From assembly GCA_028641055.1 (NCBI GenBank), contig CM054057.1:574120610-574184609 (forward strand): 64,000 nt of DNA. Reading direction: 5' to 3'. Both the position numbers and the translations under genes were made by a program. This DNA is from Alopecurus myosuroides (Eukaryota; Streptophyta; Magnoliopsida; Poales; Poaceae). The notes under the pieces are model-generated. The model was not told the origin of the DNA and did no database searches. It was given only the letters and a program-made list of their open reading frames with translations. Position 1 is the stretch's first letter, and each line of letters starts with the position of its first letter. Shown here in pieces: positions 32,148-42,656 of this stretch.

Positions 32148-33479
32148 CCTGTCACATCCCAATTTTGGAATACCTGATAACACAGTTGTTTTGCTAATTT
32201 CTTGACAATTAAACCTTGGTTGCATTTGTTTGAGTGCAACTAAACAAACTAATTATATAAACTTACATGGCTAAGAATTTGAAAACAAAATATTCAACAT
32301 ATTGTTCCAATGATCTTGGCAATATTTTATAAAGTAAATATTGATCAAAGAGTTTTCCAAAACTATCTTATGAATCCAATACTTGTTGAATATTATTCCA
32401 AGACCCAAATTAAGAAGAAGGAAACACTTAATAAATTTCCCTAAAAGATTATCAGAAAAAGAGGCATTCTTAAATGCTTCACCAAATATTATCAAATGTT
32501 TTCCAACCTTGCAAGATTAAAAACAAAGGTATTGGAGAGCATTGACTTGCTATCTCTAGTCACATAAATATTTTGGCAAAGCATTGTTAAAGAAAAGCCA
32601 AGTGCCTTATTAAATAGAAATTCCAATATTCCCAGAAACAGAAAACTAAAACAAGTTACTATTGGAAACTTTCTTAAAATGATTTGAAATTCATACCATA
32701 GCTTCCTTATATCAAATAAGGAACACACACAAGAGGAGACCAAAAATTGAATCCATTAAAGTCCTGAAAACATGGTTTTTCTCCACACCAACAATTGGGA
32801 TTTTGAACAAGTTTTTTCTACAAACTTTTTTCAAATGCCATGAAATAAATACCACATGCTCTATATCATAAATGAGAATGAAAACCAAAAGGGCACAAGT
32901 TTTTGAATAATTTAAGTTGCCAAAAAACCCTGTTTTCTTGACAGCACCTTTTTGAAATTTGAACAAGTTTGTTCGATGAAGTAACTCTAAATGACTTGAA
33001 TTTTATACCACATAAGGAACACATCAAATAAGGAATGTGTGCCAAAAATTATCATTTTTGGAAGCTCCTAAGTAGGTTAATAAATTCAATGTCCATTTAT
33101 GTAAGAATTCAAATTTGGACAACTTTGAATTATCAAGTTTCTTCTATTGAGCCAATTTTCACATATGTTGTGCATCTAGACTAATAAGAATTTTGGGCAA
33201 AAGGATTTAAAATTTAAACTTTGTTTCCTTAGTGAAAACATCCTTTTTAAGAGAGTACAGGGACCTACTTGTAAAATGTCAAGGTAGTTGTAATCCCAGT
33301 CACCTTCTTCAACCTCTAGCCTCTCTGTAGAGTACAGAACACCTATGCCTTTCCTTCGATTGGAAGCAACTCGAGGGGGGATAAGAGGCCCCCCATGTGC
33401 CTTGTCTGCTCCTTGCTCCCTCACTCTCCCCCCCACTTGAGCTCTCCTCTCTCTCACTGTAATAAAAATTCAAAACCGA

Positions 33480-34140
33480 ACCCTAGCCATTAGAGCTCAC
33501 CGTCGATTGGCCACTGGGGAGCTCTCCGCCGCTCTCCGTGGTGCTCATCCTCTCCGCCTTGTCTGGTTGAGCAACTCTGCCGAAGGAATCGTGGCGGGAG
33601 CACGCGTGGAGGCCGCGCCATCCTCGTTTCCTCTCCCGGCGGGCTCCGGCGAGCCATTCCCGCCGACTCACTCCTCCTCCACCCTCTCCGAGCTTCCCAC
33701 CGCGTCTAGGGTAAGCAGGCGACTCCTCCCGTGCGTTTTCCCCTCTCCCTTCCCTCGGATTTCCTCGCCGAGCCATGGCCGCGTCCGGCCGCCGTGCGCC
33801 GCCCGTTGCCGCCGCCCCTCTGGCGCCTCCATGGAAACGAAACCGACCCCATTCGCTTCCCACGATGAGCAACGTTTGGCTATGTTTTGTTTGCAGATTG
33901 GTGGCCGGAAACGCGAGATTCAAGCTCGCCGGAGACGTTTCCCGCCGGCGGATGACATCATGCTGACGTCGTGCTGACGCCGCTCGCCCTGACCCGTGCT
34001 GGGCTGGTCAAACTGGCAGGTGGAGCCGGCGCTCGCCTGCGTGGCAGCCGCGTGGCGGCCTGGCCCGCGCGTCAGTGGCTCGGGCTAGATCCCGCCGCGG
34101 TGCTACTAGATCTGGCCGGCCCTTTAGCAGATCTGGCCCA
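33480..34140 (+). other. GC-rich block inside LTR B
   Basis: CG-rich 0.65-kb block about 1.3-2.0 kb into the LTR, comparable in place to the block of LTR A. Open frames exist on both strands (about 146-156 codons) but show no similarity to the frames in LTR A, so I treat them as chance. It probably includes the leader start. Confidence 0.45.
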
Positions 34141-36376
34141 TGTGATGTTCTTTTTCCATTTTTTTTTTCAGAATGTACCTTGTTACTTTTGGCCCTAAAA
34201 GGCAACCTAAAAGATGAATTTGTCCAAACCAAAATTCACAGATGTAAAGCAACTAAATCTAAACCACCTCAACTTTGTAGATCTACATTTGGATGAATAG
34301 ATTTGAAATGAAAAATGATTTCGCAACAGGTACCAGAAACACCAAAATGAGCACCATTTTAATTTCACAACTCAGAATGAAGTGAGGCCAATTGGATTGG
34401 AAGGCCCTTGCAATTTCCTAACAGTATAAATTAACCTTGCTTCCAAATTCCTAATATTTTTGAAATGGCATGCATATTAGTAAAACACCAGAGAGCACTT
34501 TGGTGATTTTTATAAAATAATTAAAAATGATTTTTGATGCAAACTCAACTGGATGGTCTTTTATATGTTTAGGGCTATCCAAACCTAGAAGGGTTTAATT
34601 TTTAGAGCATCCTAGAAAATTTTGTGGACAGATCCTTGTTTTGCATATTTCTGCCATTTTGGCACTTTAGGTAATTAAATTGTGTGATTATATTTTTGTG
34701 TTTCCATATTGCTTTCTAGCATGTAAAAGTTGTGTGAACTTGTTTTCCAAGTGTTACTTAGCTATTTTAGCATGTTAGAATGTGTGGACTTGAGTTGAGA
34801 AGAAATAGGATTTATATCAATATCATATGTTTTATCCCTAGTTAAATACTTGCATAGTATTTTTGAGTGATTAATTTATGAGCAAGAACTTGGATTGTTG
34901 ATTGGATCCAGTACCATGTTGGTACATATTTTGTGTTGTTATCACCTCTGCTAGCTTGCATTTGAGTTGATAGAGAAGCATGAGTAATTTAGTCATTACT
35001 ATGAGAATGTTATGGAAAAATTCTCTCGTGTGTAGAATTTTTAGCACAATATTTGTGGTTGAGTAGCCACATATTTTTATGTTGTATTCATAGGACCAGT
35101 AGCATTTTGATAAGGTTTTTATGAGTACTTGACCCCTAGATTTTTCACTTGTGTGAAAATAATAGCATGAGTAGCATTGCCTTGCTTATTTTTGCACCCT
35201 ATTATTTTCTGCTAGTATTGTTATTGCACTAGGTGCTAGTTTAGGTTTTTGCTAATTTTTGTCAAGTATGACCAGAGGCTTTGTGACCTCTTAATGCTTT
35301 GATATTCTAGTGGAACACCCACTGGTTTCATTGCATTTTTGGTGGAAACATTATTTCCCCCACACTAGATGCATTTCTTTTATATAGTTCTATAACTAAT
35401 GAGTGCCTAGTATTTTTGCTTTGGGAATTTTGGTGCTAAACAAAAATGGGTATGCTTCTGTTTGTAAGTGGTTGTAATCATGTGTGGATTGCTAGGAAAA
35501 TTCCATTTTTTGAGTGTTGTTTGATTCCTCTAGTAATGCCCCTTTTATTACCACTAATATATAGGAGTTGCCCTGCAAAATGATACCTTGTTTTATCCAA
35601 TGGGATATTTTTGTTATAGCAAGTGTAGATGTTTTTCACTCCTGCTTTTATGACATGTACCCTCTGGTTGTATTTCAATTACTTGATTGAAATGCATCCA
35701 TTGATTCTTCATGTTTAAGTAGTACTAGTTTCCTTAGCAGTTTTTGTGGTAAATTATTTTTCCTGCCAACTTGTGTTTGGTGGATATGTGTGTATCCTTG
35801 CATGAGGACATGTTTTCATTCCCATTATGATAACATGGTTCCTTGTTTGCATTTTATTACTTTACTTATTATGCATGCTTGCATAGCAAACTTTTAGTAG
35901 AAAAAGGTCTATAGGATTCCTCCTTTTTAGTCATTATTTCTATTGTTCTCACTATGAGAAATTGTGTGTTTTGTGATGAGTATATTACTTTGTTACATTT
36001 GTGTAGGCTCACTGATTTGTAAAAGTAACTTTTACAAACCATGTGTTTCATTTATTCTTGATGTCAATTTAGACTCAGTAGAATGGCTACCCTTTTATTT
36101 TTGTGGTTGGGTTGATAGACCCATTACCATGCTTATTATTGTGCATGTTTTATACACTTTTAGTAGTCTCACCCTGTTGAAACTAAGTGTATTTTGGGCT
36201 TATTAATATCTTGGTATGAGAGTGGCACACCCACTGAATCCATGATATTAAGGTTGTGAGATATGGTCCTCCAACCTTAAGTTGTCTTATTAAATGGCAT
36301 TTCTGCCAAGTGTGTTTGTTGATTGTTTGCCTCCATTAATTATTGTGTGATTGGTTATTATTAGTTTCCTTGCTGT

Positions 36377-36544
36377 ATGTATGGTTATGCATTGTTGCTT
36401 GCCTTGATTGGTTCTGAATGTGTGTCCTTTATTCCTTTTACGACGTTAGAAAACGAAGAGGAAGGAAGTGTCGTGAAGCTCTGTTTCAAGTTCCAGTCAC
36501 TCCAAAACCAGGGACACAAGGAGATACCAGGCAAGCCATCCTGA
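36377..36544 (+). CDS. LTR micro-ORF 1, LTR B copy
   Basis: ATG at 36377, 55 codons, TGA at 36542-36544. The hydrophobic start MYGYALLLALIGSE looks like a short signal peptide or membrane segment. TTLENEEEG follows, then a Lys/Gln-rich part and a GKPS end. LTR A carries the same arrangement at 2131-2319, with one whole-codon length difference in the hydrophobic part and many amino-acid changes after EEEG while start, stop and GKPS coincide. Conserved DNA also extends past the stop (TGCTTGCTG..ATA), so nucleotide-level constraint is an alternative. Function unknown. Confidence 0.42.
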   Translation: MYGYALLLALIGSECVSFIPFTTLENEEEGSVVKLCFKFQSLQNQGHKEIPGKPS

Positions 36545-37711
36545 TGCTTGCTGATACAATACTTATCATTATCTATCATGCATGTTTTACCTCTGAAGTT
36601 TTACAAAAACTTGATTATCAAAACTTTTTTTGATGTGGAATTTACTACTATACTATATTATAGGTTACTATCATGCCAGTAGTTAAACTTGGGAATACCA
36701 AGCCCATAAGCCACCATATGGTATTTATTACCATCAAATATACTAGTCCCTAAGTGGACACCCTAAAATTGTGATTCTACAAAACAAAGGCTTTACGGAA
36801 AAACCCGGAGAAAAGGCGGATCCTTGTTCTCTGGAGGAATGTGGAAGTGGTCATTTTTGAAAAAGTGGTGTTTTAAAAAATGACACATAACCTAGTCTTC
36901 GCCGGACAACCTTTACCGTACTGCCACCCTACCCCAACATGGGCAAGGGGCTTAACTTGAAGTTTGTTCTTATTAGTGTGTGCTATCTCAATGTGCTATA
37001 GGGGATGCGATCCTCTGAACCGAATGTCGTGGAGACATATAAAGTGTGGGATTAATTTTCCCTCCGGATGCATCAGTTGAGGCATCCTGGCTGGGCGGGG
37101 ATTAGCTCGGTGCCGGGGATGTGGTAAAACTCAACTGAGAGATAGACACATTCTAGCTTGAACATAGTGGATGGTTATGATCAGATACCTGATGTTTACA
37201 TACTGTTGTTACAGTCCGTGGTTGTTTCACGGGAGGTGTACTGGATCTGGTGGATGTGTACACCTCTGCAGAGTACAACTTTTTCGAAGAAGCCGCGTCC
37301 TCGGATATGGACAGTTGAATGGCCATGTAGCTAGCATTGTGTCAATGTTTTCAAAAAGGAAGTTTTTGAAAAGGGAATTTTGGAAAGGAAGTGTTGAACT
37401 TGTGAAGTTCGGAAAGGAATGGAAACTTATACCGTGGAGGTATCGTCGATGATGAAAAGCCAGATGATGTGTTATACAAAACAAAGTGTTTTGCAAACAA
37501 AACCTTTTCTACTCTAAGCAAGAATTCTGGAAACTGATTCCAAGAAGTTTTGCAAAGAGAAAATATTCTTTAACAAAGTTTTACAAAACCTCTTGTACAT
37601 GTGATATCTACAAGAGAGATAAAACTATATTATTTTCTTCTGAAGTATCTTCTCCAACGAAGATACAGATTAAACTGACTGCAACTGTGGTGTCATCATA
37701 TATGAACACCA

Positions 37712-37918
37712 TTGGTAGTGAACCCTATTTATAGCCTACCTATTCCACCATATAAGCATATTTGCATGTTGGTAAGTGACATGATGGATGTCTTGCTGAG
37801 TACATTCAAATGTACTCATTATGGTTTCGCCCCTGGTATCTACTTATCAGATTTGGAGAAGGAGCCTCCAAAGGATATCTATGAAGAGAAGTACGGAGTT
37901 GACGGCTTTGCGAACTAG
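37712..37918 (+). CDS. LTR micro-ORF 2, LTR B copy
   Basis: Open frame of up to 68 codons without an ATG at its first codon; in-frame ATGs lie at about 37769 and 37781. The last 32 residues (GFAPGIYLSD ... KEPPK ... YEEKY ... DGFAN, TAG) match the reading of both LTRs of A. The part before GFAPG is in a different frame in A because of one base, so only the C-terminal half is shared. Confidence 0.35.
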   Translation: MVVNPIYSLPIPPYKHICMLVSDMMDVLLSTFKCTHYGFAPGIYLSDLEKEPPKDIYEEKYGVDGFAN

Positions 37919-38356
37919 GATCATCTCCGGGTCAGCAGCCTGTAGGTTAAGGCGTGACTTGGGCTCAGCTACGTTGTGTTTTAATTGTCTTCCGCTGTGT
38001 TTGTTAAGTTGCCTGCCCTTGTGGCAGTTGCGTTAAACTTGATCATGTGATCTTTTATGTAATACCCTTATGTATTCGTGTAATGGATGATGTATTTCTG
38101 TGTGCCAACTGTGTATGTTGTTCACGACTGATCTTTCTGGGATCGTGAATGTATGCATACGGAAGGTTTCAGACTGCCGGTCTGGGGTCCTTACACCACC
38201 CGGGCCTAAAGATCAAACTGCTCGCCTACCGCGCGGCGGTTTTTATTTCGCGAGCGAGGCAGAAGGGCGCCATTGCTACAGTGCGCGTCCGAGTCTCTGT
38301 TTCTTCCTCTCTTCTCTTCTCTTCCCTCCCTTCGATCTTCCTCCACCAAGCACACC

Positions 38357-39017
38357 ATGGCTGAAGTTTGGGAGAGATACACGGGTCCCACACCATGCGG
38401 CAAGCGTCTCGACGTGTGCTACACCAACAGTTGCGAGAGTCTCCCCGGTGCTCTTGGGCATTTGACCAATCTCTATTTCTCCTCTCCCGATGAACACCGG
38501 TTCTTCGGGCTTGATCCAGATTGCGTTCAAGGAGGCCGTTTTGGTCTTCCAATGGTCAAGGTAACGCACACGTACAATCTTGCATCTTCGATTTGTTTGT
38601 TGCATTTGAAGAATACATGTGTTGCAACATATCTAACATGTATCAAATTTTTGTTGTTGCAGTAGTTCAAAGCATTCTCCGGCCCATGTTGATTTTCTTG
38701 TCAACAAGGGGTATGACTTTTGCAGCGTTGACATCACGCAAGACCGTCCGAAGTTGATGCGCTTGGGTATTGTGATACCTGAAGATCACTACATTGATCT
38801 TCAGGATCTTATCCATTTGAACGGGCCAAAGACCAGGATGGCTCGCATGGCAACTGCCTTAATCCAGGAGGGCTACGAAACCATGAAGTCTGGTTTCCCC
38901 TCGAGGAATCACTTGTATTGGGAGAAGACCCCACTGGACTTGACGAACGTCAAGTATGCAGCCATAGATGCATACGTCTCCTACGAGTTGTTCCGCATCT
39001 ACCCGACGGAGCCATAA
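38357..39017 (+). pseudogene. WRN-type 3'-5' exonuclease-like gene fragment, two exons
   Basis: Exon 1 (38357-38560, MAEVWERYTGPTP ... FFGLDPDCVQ ... GLPMVK) ends at a GTAACG donor. A 102-bp intron ends TTGTTGTTGCAG. Exon 2 (38663-39017) reads HVDFLVNKGYDF, VDITQDRP, IVIPEDHYIDLQDL, then NVKYAAIDAYVSYELF, the last exonuclease motif of the DnaQ/WRN-like family. Spliced directly, exon 2 begins with a stop; the coding frame of exon 2 does not match exon 1, and the usual LCVG-containing region after VVQ is missing. GLDPD stands where the family has Asp-x-Glu. It is thus a damaged copy of a plant gene; capture by the CACTA element is inferred from location. Confidence 0.6.
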
Positions 39018-39460
39018 ATGTATGCGTTCGATATATATGCATGTAATGGGTATCTTAGTATGTAATGGATATCTTAGTATTGTGAGACTTATGTTTGTGT
39101 TATGTGTGATCGTAAGACTCTATATTATGAATGTGATATGATTGTGTTCTATTCATGATTGTGATGTCTCTACTCGTATTTTACTTGTGATTTAATTATC
39201 ACTTGTCTTTTGTTGTTCATAAAACTATTTTTGTTTCCTAGTTTTAAATGACTTGGAAAATTTTGCAAAGTGTTGCAAAGTGTAATGGATATATTATGTC
39301 AAACACACGTTTCAATACAAGCAAAAACAAAAACACATCAAGAAAACAAACAAAAACACATCAAGAAAACAAAACAGAAAAACTACAGTTTCTTATCTGT
39401 TCACCAAAATTAATCTAAGCCAGCAAAACATATCTAGTCAATACCAAACTCATCCAGTAT

Positions 39461-39790
39461 TAAAATGAATTATTATTATTTTTCTTAATTTTTTGATATA
39501 TTATTTGTATTTTTAAGATTTTAAAATGAATTAGTATTATTTTTCTTAATTTTTTGATATATTATTTGTATTTTTAAGATTTTAAAATGAATTAGTATTA
39601 TTGTTCTTAATTTTTTGATATTATTTGTATTTAAGATTTTAAAATGAATTAGTATTATTTTTCTTAATTTTTTGATATTATTTGTTTTTTTTATGATTTT
39701 AAAATGAATTAGTATTTATTGTTCTTAATTTTTTGATATTTATTTGTATTTTTTAAGATTTAAAAATGAATTAGTTTTATTTTCTAAATA
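39461..39790 (+). repeat. AT-rich tandem array, about 60-bp unit
   Basis: Five or so units of 57-62 bp, each with TTAAAATGAATTAGTATTAT, then TTCTTAATTTTTTGATAT and ATTTGTATTTTTAAGATT. Units differ by small indels. It lies between the exonuclease remnant and the 5S-like segment. Confidence 0.88.
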
Positions 39791-39995
39791 TTTTGATATA
39801 TTAATAGTATTTTTAGAAATAATACAAATTAAAAAGTTAATGTTTATTTATTTATTCAAAATTATTAATTACATCATTACTTTTGTTTATTAAAAGATTT
39901 ATTTGAAATTCAAACAATAAAGAAATGTGGCATCGACCAACATGTTAATAAGATTGATATGATACTACTACCACATACATGCGTGCAAAACACTT

Positions 39996-40075
39996 GGATG
40001 CGGGACGGTATGGAACTCGGAAGTTAAGCGTGCTAGTGCTAGAGTAGTGGGAGGATGGGTGACCGAGCAGGAAGT
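39996..40075 (+). pseudogene. 5S rRNA-derived segment
   Basis: GGATGCGGGACGG, GGAACTCGGAAGTTAAGCGTG, AGAGTAGT, then GGAGGATGGGTGACC and GGAAGTTT follow the order of plant 5S rRNA from its middle to near its 3' end. The stretch corresponding to ATACCAGCACTAAAGCACC is missing. The internal pol III promoter parts (A box AAGTTAAGCGTGCT and C box AGTAGT..AGGATGGGTGACC) are largely kept. It may come from a 5S-derived SINE, a Cassandra-type TRIM or a direct pick-up of 5S rDNA. As a 5S gene it is a pseudogene. Confidence 0.75.
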
Positions 40076-40239
40076 TTGACCATGAGTAAGTAATTTGACT
40101 AGAGATAATTGTAGTTAGACGCTAAGCAAATAATACAAATTCTGAAGAAAAAAAGGGAGTGAAAAAAGGGAGTGAAAAAAGGGAGAGAAAAATTGGTGTG
40201 AAAAATAATTAGAAAGCCAAATGAATTAAGGAAATAACG

Positions 40240-40459
40240 AAATAAAGTCTAGTCCCGGTTCAGGTGGCCAACCGGGACTAAAGGTCCTCCGCCCCCCGGC
40301 TCCGCCACCCGCCCACGTGGTCGGGCCTTTAGTCCCGGTTCGTAATCGGCGCGACTATAGGGGGGGGGGGGTCTTTAGTCGCGCATAGCTAGTCCCGGTT
40401 GCTCGGTCGGGACTACTGGCCCTGGCGAACCGGGACTATAGGCCTATTTTCTACCAGTG
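40240..40459. repeat. Subterminal repeats and terminus of the second CACTA element
   Basis: At least six AGTCCCGGTT / AACCGGGACT motifs in both orientations between 40252 and 40438, then GGCCTATTTTCTACCAGTG at the end. The motif set differs from the CGCTGGCGAAC set of the 17919-31159 element, so it is another family. Confidence 0.75.
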
Positions 40460-40494
40460 TTTGTTCGTCACTGGTAACCCTTTTACTACTAGTG
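40460..40494 (+). mobile_element. 35-bp terminal stub of a third CACTA element
   Basis: TTTGTTCGTCACTGGTAACC followed by CTTTTACTACTAGTG. Its reverse complement, CACTAGTAGTAAAAGGG..., closely matches the left end of the 17919 element (CACTAGTAGGGAAAGGG, then CTACCAGTGACGAACAAA). A second CACTA end of the other family abuts it at 40459, so one element seems to have inserted into the terminal region of the other. The three bases after it are AAA. Confidence 0.65.
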
Positions 40495-41215
40495 AAAGAT
40501 GCTTAAATTTAGGTCGTAATTACCATAGATTTTCTGTTTCTCCTTCCCAAAACTAGCAAAGAAAATATTTTATATCAGCAGAACATCGAGTTATTGTAAA
40601 CTTTCTAATGGTCAAAAAAATTTATGAAATTATCTTCTCTTATAAATTAATCATACGAGTTCTCACAAATTAAAAGCTACGAAGAATAATGTCATGGTTA
40701 TTTGATAGGCAAGAAAAAAATATTTTAATCATTTTGCCTTCATTGTAGGACTTGAAGAAATACACATATATGGGTAAATTTCGGTGAGAGAAGAAAAAAA
40801 ATGTATAATCAGCACAAAAAGTAATAGTATTACTTCCGTTTTGAAAAACATTATGTCATATAAACCCTCAGTCAAACTTGTCTAACTCTGATAATATTAT
40901 ATGAAAATACTATTGAGTTTAGTCGAATGGAAATAGTACCACCACATCTATTGTAAGGACAATATGTAATTGTAATATTTTGTTTTACGAAAAAATAATT
41001 GTCAAAATTTTCATCTTAGAAACAACTATCTTCATGTCTAACTTCATTACAAACCACACACATGAAAGAGTAGAGTAACATATATACAAAAAAAATAAAC
41101 ACACACATTAAGTTCATTACAAACCAAGCATAAAATATCTAAATATCCGCGCTGATATGAGATTATATAAGGACCCATCCGGCACATGGTCACTCCCACC
41201 CGGTGGGAGTAATGG
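40495..41215. other. Unresolved AT-rich sequence
   Basis: No gene found. Contains a possible degenerate Stowaway-type MITE (40831-40938). The five bases before the copia LTR are AATGG; the matching copy, if present, is outside the window. Confidence 0.5.
40831..40938. mobile_element. Possible degenerate Stowaway-like MITE
   Basis: About 108 bp between TACTTCCGTTTTG and a right end whose reverse complement is TACTATTTCCATTCG. It also has GTCAAACTTGTCTAA and TTATATGAAAATA phrases that recall Stowaway (Tc1/mariner) MITEs. The inverted ends are imperfect and no clean TA duplication can be fixed. Confidence 0.35.
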
Positions 41216-42643
41216 TGAAAGGATTGAGACGTAACCTAGAGGGGGGATGAATAGGTTTCTACAAATTTTCTTCTTTGTTTCACAAGTTTTAGGCTGTGCC
41301 GATAAATAAGATGTGCCTAACAACTAGATGAGAACAACTTATATGATATAAGATGATACAATAATGAAAGAGCTCGGATAGAAATAACCGAGGCACGCGG
41401 AGACGACGATGTATTCCCGTGTTCCTTCTCCTTGGGAGAGAAGCACGTCACGTTGGAGAGGTGCGGGATACCAGGAAGGACACCCGTACACCACGAAGGT
41501 TTGCCTTCTTCTCCTTGAGCCTCTTCCACGAAGAAAGAGCTCAATCCACTAGTCGTAGGTGTTGAGGCGACCTCCAAACCTATACAAACTTTCCTGAAGC
41601 AACAAATCCTCAAGTCGGATGCTTACGGGCGACACCTTCCGCCTAGGAGCTCCCAAGAGCTCCAAGATTAACAAGATCAAAGAGACAACTTAACACAGTG
41701 CTCAAATCTCGAAATTGATTGGTCAAAGAGAGGGGGAAACTTGGATCTTGCAAGGGATGATCTTCACTCTCGCGGAATCTCTCAAAAACGCTCAAGGGGG
41801 AAAGGATTTCTTGCCTGGGAGCTTGAGAGTGTGTAAGGGCGGCTCAGATCTAGAAATGAGGAATAATTGGATGACCTACCTCAAAGAGATAAGTCACTTA
41901 TATAGGTGGGTGGAAAACTAGCCGTTTTAGTGCAGAAAAATACGCGCGGGACGATCCGGCACTTTTATCGTCGGACAATCCGGTGAGGTCCTTCCACATG
42001 TTCTTGCGTGGAAACGGACCTATGCTCAGGGTCAGGTGCCAGACGATCCGGCGCGGAACGCCGGTCCATCTGGCGAACAAACCGAGAGCAGCCGGTCTAC
42101 ACCGACAATCAAGCGGCGAATGCGTGTCGAAAAAACACCGTCGGACGATCCGGCAAATGGCGTCGGCGGATCCGGCGCAGGCGCCAGAAGGGTGCCGGTG
42201 TAGACCGGCAGCCCCGCGGCGGTCTTCGGGTTTTTCCTCGCGCTGGAGCAGATCCGGCGCCGGACGGTCTGGCAAGAAAAATGCCGGATCGTTCGACAGT
42301 GCTCCCACACCTCAGTTTACACACCAAAACAAACCCGAAAAAACAAGAACCAAAAAGGCAGATGGCGAGCACTAGGATGATACTTTGAACATAGTTAAAC
42401 CAACCTTTTGATCCCCCCTTTATAGTGCGGGATCCCTAAACTCAATGAAAACCGAAAAGCTATCTCTAGTCTTCGACCTCCGTCACTTTGCGAGTCTCTT
42501 TTTCCTTTTAATGGTACACGATCCACAGCACAGTCAATGGGGACTAAAAACCTGTATAATTCAGTTAGCAATAAACGTTAGTCCCCAAGTTAATCTTATC
42601 ATCAACGACCACCAAAATAATTAATGTCATAAATGCCCTGTCA
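41216..42643 (-). repeat. Copia 3' LTR
   Basis: Plus-strand ends TGAAAGGATT and GCCCTGTCA (in element orientation TGACAGGGCA ... CCTTTCA), 1428 bp. Between 41940 and 42300 there are eight or more GC-rich units of the type GGACGATCCGGC / GCCGGACGGTCTGGC. The end region (CCCCTCTAGGTTACGTCTCA in element orientation) resembles the ends of other SIRE-type LTRs. Only this copy is in the window. Confidence 0.82.
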
Positions 42644-42656
42644 ATCTCCCCCTTTT
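42644..42656 (-). promoter_or_regulatory. Polypurine tract of the copia element
   Basis: On the minus strand AAAAGGGGGAGAT next to the TGACAGGG LTR start, followed upstream by CACCAACTACC. CAACTACCAAAAAGGGGGAG is a common phrase at the 3' LTR edge of SIRE-type elements. Confidence 0.88.

Larger units (their letters stand above)
32150..38195 (+). repeat. Element B 3' LTR, 6.0 kb
   Basis: Starts TGTCACATCCC and ends GGGGTCCTTACA. In its 3' half it aligns with LTR A (reversed): TTTTACGACGTTAGAAAACG, the GGATGCGATCCTCTGAACCG region, GGCCATGTAGCTAGCATTGT, GGTTTCGCCCCTGGTATC and a GGTTTCAGACTGCCGG-like end. The 5' half has its own GC-rich block at 33480-34140. A GTAAGCAGG donor-like site (33710) and a TTGTTTGCAG acceptor-like site (33888) in that block suggest a spliced leader. 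The bases after the LTR are CCACC; no 5' partner is in the window to test the duplication. It is a different family from A, but of the same clade. Confidence 0.85.
38196..40459 (+). mobile_element. Right part of a second CACTA element with captured gene sequence
   Basis: The right terminus reads CCTATTTTCTACCAGTG, the reverse complement of CACTGGTAGAAAATAGG, a common grass CACTA end. The last 220 bp are packed with AGTCCCGGTT / AACCGGGACT subterminal motifs. No matching left end occurs after 38195, so its left part was probably cut off by the insertion of element B or lies elsewhere. Inside it are a broken exonuclease-like gene, an AT-rich array and a 5S-like segment. No transposase is seen, so it was non-autonomous or is truncated. 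Confidence 0.6.

Noticed and set aside
33483..33977. Open frames of 146-156 codons on both strands in the GC block of LTR B
   Set aside because: Same composition effect; no similarity to the frames in LTR A and no start or splice evidence.
39996..40075. Functional 5S rRNA gene
   Set aside because: Part of the 5S body is missing and the sequence is single-copy here, so it is 5S-derived and not a working gene.
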